In this document: positions 62,022-64,000 of the stretch, one piece after another
How the letters are laid out: each line of letters opens with the position of its first letter
Numbering within the stretch: position 1 is the first letter of the stretch
Source: Hydrogenobacter hydrogenophilus
Lineage (GTDB): Bacteria; Aquificota; Aquificia; Aquificales; Aquificaceae
DNA: 64,000 bases
Direction: 5' to 3'
Assembly: GCF_900215655.1 (NCBI RefSeq)
Contig: NZ_OBEN01000006.1
Span: 1-64,000, forward strand
Program-made: the position numbers and the translations under genes
Notes under the pieces: model-generated
Databases searched by the model: none
What the model was told of the DNA's origin: nothing
What the model saw: the letters and a program-made list of their open reading frames with translations, nothing else

Positions 62022-62624
62022 ATGATGGTGGGACAGAGAGTTCCCAACTTTGAGCTGGAAGTTTATGACCCAAAGAGCGGAAGTTTTGGCAGAATCTCTT
62101 TGGAAGACCTATTGAAGGAGCGCAAATGGGTAGTGATCTTTTTCTATCCGGCAGACTTTACCTTTGTGTGTCCCACAGAACTTGCGGATTTGGCAGAAAA
62201 GTATGAGGAACTTCAAAAGATGGGAGTTGAGGTTATATCCGTATCAACAGATACTAAGTACGTGCATCTTGCTTGGCACAGAAGTGAAAAGCTCTTAGAA
62301 AAAGTAAAGTTTCCTATGGGTGCAGACCCTACAGGCAAAGTTTCCAAACTTTTTGGTGTTTATGATGAAAGCACGGGCCTTTCTTTGAGAGGGACTTTTA
62401 TAATAAACCCTGAAGGTGTTTTGGTAGGTTCTGAGATAAACTTTTATAACGTGGGAAGGAATGCAGAAGAGCTAATAAGAAAGATGGAAGCCAATATATA
62501 CCTTATGAGCCATCCTGACGAAGCATGTCCTGCCAAGTGGAGGAAAGGCAAAAAAACACTAAGACCTTCTGAAAAGCTGGTAGGAAAGGTTCATGAAGCT
62601 TTGAGTCGTGAGGAATATATTTAA
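62022..62624 (+). CDS. Two-Cys peroxiredoxin (AhpC-type)
   Basis: 200 residues. The peroxidatic Cys is in FYPADFTFVCPTELADLAE near residue 50 and the resolving Cys is in PDEACPAKWRKGKKTL near residue 167, the AhpC arrangement. It reduces hydrogen and organic peroxides. GAGGAGGT precedes the ATG. The thioredoxin-reductase-like gene follows after 24 bp and is its likely reductant partner. An FNR/CRP-like site lies upstream. Confidence 0.93.
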   Translation: MMVGQRVPNFELEVYDPKSGSFGRISLEDLLKERKWVVIFFYPADFTFVCPTELADLAEKYEELQKMGVEVISVSTDTKYVHLAWHRSEKLLEKVKFPMGADPTGKVSKLFGVYDESTGLSLRGTFIINPEGVLVGSEINFYNVGRNAEELIRKMEANIYLMSHPDEACPAKWRKGKKTLRPSEKLVGKVHEALSREEYI

Positions 62625-62648
62625 AAGTACTTTCTGTGGAGGTATAAG

Positions 62649-63620
62649 ATGGAGCTCACATTGGACTTTACCACTGATAAAGTTTACGATGTGGTAATAA
62701 TTGGAGCAGGACCAGCCGGTTCTTCTGCTGCCATATACACAGCAAGGGCTGGGCTTTCTACCTTGGTGCTCTACAGGGCAGAGGCGGACGGTGCTCTTGG
62801 TGTAACTCAGCAGATAGAGAACTATCCGGGCATAAGGGGACCCATATCAGGCTACGAACTTTTGAAACTTATGAGGGAACACGCAAAAGCCTTTGGTGCA
62901 GAGTTTGTAAGGGGTAAAGTGATAGCTACAGACCTTCTTGGTGAGATCAAAAAGGTATACACCATAGATGGTAGGGAATTTAAAGGAAGGGCGGTCATAA
63001 TAGCCTCAGGTGCTATGGAAAGGACTAACAAGTATAAAGGGGAAGAGGAGTTTTTGGGTAAGGGAGTATCTTACTGTGGTGTTTGTGATGCGGCTTTCTT
63101 CAAAAACAGACCTGTTGCAGTTGTAGGAGAAGATGATTACGCTTTAGAGGAGACAGAGTTCATTGCACGCTTTGCCAGCAAGATATACCTTGTGGTGCCA
63201 TCCAGCAGGATAAAGGCACCACCGGAGATGATCCAAGAGATAGAGTCTCACAAAAATATTGAGATACTTCTTCACCATAGGGTGCTGGAAATAGTAGGCA
63301 GTTCTTTGGTAGAAGGTATAAAGGTTCAGGATGTGAAGACCAAAGAAACAAAACTCCTTCAGGTGGACGGAGTGTTCATATTCCTTGGTGGGAATAAACC
63401 TTCTGTGGACTTTCTCATGAACCAAGTAGAAATGACTGATGATCACTGTATAGTGGTTAATGAGGAGATGATGACCTCTGTTCCGGGTGTCTTTGCTGCG
63501 GGTGATGTTCTTTGCACCAACATAAAGCAGGCGGTTATTGCTGCAGCAGATGGAGTAAAGGCAGCGCTTGCGGTAGATAAGTATCTGAACAAAAAGGCAA
63601 AAATTACATCCCAGTGGTGA
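62649..63620 (+). CDS. Thioredoxin reductase-like flavoprotein lacking a canonical NADPH motif
   Basis: 323 residues. The FAD motif is VVIIGAGPAGSSAAIYTARA near residue 16, the redox pair is CGVC (143/146) in VSYCGVCDAAFF, and the second FAD motif is GVFAAGDV. In the pyridine-nucleotide domain the usual GGGDSA is VGEDDYALEE (159-168) and the usual HRR...R is VVPSSRIKA (182-190). These changes are seen in reductases not using NADPH. It pairs with the peroxiredoxin gene; hldE starts 4 bp after it. Confidence 0.88.
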   Translation: MELTLDFTTDKVYDVVIIGAGPAGSSAAIYTARAGLSTLVLYRAEADGALGVTQQIENYPGIRGPISGYELLKLMREHAKAFGAEFVRGKVIATDLLGEIKKVYTIDGREFKGRAVIIASGAMERTNKYKGEEEFLGKGVSYCGVCDAAFFKNRPVAVVGEDDYALEETEFIARFASKIYLVVPSSRIKAPPEMIQEIESHKNIEILLHHRVLEIVGSSLVEGIKVQDVKTKETKLLQVDGVFIFLGGNKPSVDFLMNQVEMTDDHCIVVNEEMMTSVPGVFAAGDVLCTNIKQAVIAAADGVKAALAVDKYLNKKAKITSQW

Positions 63621-63624
63621 TTTA

Positions 63625-64000
63625 ATGAAGCTGGACAAAGAGATAGTATCTATTGCCTTTGAAAGATTTAGAAATTTAAGAATCTTAGTAGTGGGTGATG
63701 TTATCCTTGACAGATACGTGTTTGGGAAAGTAGAACGCATATCTCCAGAAGCACCCGTTCCTATAGTTGAAGTCCAAAGGGAGGAGTTCAGACTCGGAGG
63801 GGCGGGTAATGTTGCCAGTAATCTCAGCGCACTTGGTGTGAAAACCTACCTTGTGGGCATAACAGGAGAAGATTCTGGGATGAACTTAATAAAAGAGCTT
63901 TTAAGAGAAAGTAAAGTGCAGGATCTCACCGTACAAGACCCAAGCAGACCTACAACGCAAAAGGTAAGGGTAATATCCATGTCTCAACAGCTCATTAGAA
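63625..64000 (+). CDS. hldE: D-glycero-beta-D-manno-heptose-7-phosphate kinase, N-terminal part (partial)
   Basis: The frame is open to the end of the window (~125 residues). LRILVVGDVILDRYVFGKVE near residue 18, ISPEAPVPIVEV and FRLGGAGNVASNLSALG are the PfkB-type heptose kinase motifs of HldE/RfaE, which makes ADP-heptose for lipopolysaccharide. Whether the C-terminal adenylyltransferase domain is fused cannot be seen. It implies a Gram-negative envelope with heptose-containing LPS. Confidence 0.87.
   Translation, partial: MKLDKEIVSIAFERFRNLRILVVGDVILDRYVFGKVERISPEAPVPIVEVQREEFRLGGAGNVASNLSALGVKTYLVGITGEDSGMNLIKELLRESKVQDLTVQDPSRPTTQKVRVISMSQQLIR

Noticed and set aside
1-64000. tRNA, rRNA, riboswitch or replication origin
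   Set aside because: No cloverleaf, rRNA segment, known riboswitch core or origin-like box cluster was visible in the intergenic regions; a covariance-model search would be needed to be certain.

Overview
The window is 64 kb of compact, moderately AT-rich bacterial chromosome. Gene content points to a thermophilic member of the Aquificaceae (Hydrogenobacter/Thermocrinis/Aquifex type). The pointers are a fused NuoCD subunit, a second stand-alone NuoA, a bacterial Trm1 tRNA methyltransferase, a helicase-loader-like AAA+ protein, and short, tightly overlapping operons. The genus is inferred; no rRNA or tRNA gene was seen.

Layout. 1-7.9 kb: distal part of a complex I operon (nuoL end, M, N, A, fused CD, H), then a flavoprotein oxidoreductase and nadD. 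8.5-15.9 kb (minus): five genes overlapping by 4 bp each, encoding a DUF2231 membrane protein, a CzcCBA-like tripartite metal efflux pump and a SulP anion transporter. 15.9-19.5 kb: purE, uvrB, a methyltransferase and an unknown gene. 19.5-20.6 kb (minus): a MoaD-like sulfur carrier, a small TPR-like protein and a 4Fe-4S electron carrier with an FNR/CRP-type site upstream. 20.6-21.8 kb: a leader and a 12-repeat CRISPR array with no cas genes in the window, ending 17 bp before polX. 21.8-30.3 kb: polX, selA, engB, folC, csp, a tat operon (two TatA, TatB-like, TatC), an SDR protein and pyrD. 30.3-31.9 kb: a frameshifted IS605-type tnpB inserted at the end of pyrD. 31.9-51.6 kb: housekeeping genes (purA, hflX, hfq, hemB, miaB, surE, trm1, nuoA2, ftsY, serA, comM) mixed with small membrane and unknown proteins and a secreted phosphodiesterase. 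51.6-57.1 kb: a decayed stretch holding a nonsense-mutated type IV pilin and the wreck of a helicase / DUF1156 methylase / DUF499 ATPase locus. 57.3-64 kb: groESL, small membrane and unknown genes, hisD, peroxiredoxin, a thioredoxin-reductase-like flavoprotein and the start of hldE.

Three themes stand out. First, eight genes, plus two weaker cases, have no Shine-Dalgarno sequence but a TANNNT -10 box 7-9 nt before the ATG, as expected for leaderless mRNAs. Second, seven of the eight tail-to-tail gene pairs overlap and the eighth abuts, leaving little room for terminators. Third, the mobile and defence content is largely decaying: tnpB is frameshifted, the DUF499 ATPase is frameshifted, the helicase and methylase are joined by an internal deletion, a pilin has an in-frame TAG, and the CRISPR array has no cas genes nearby.
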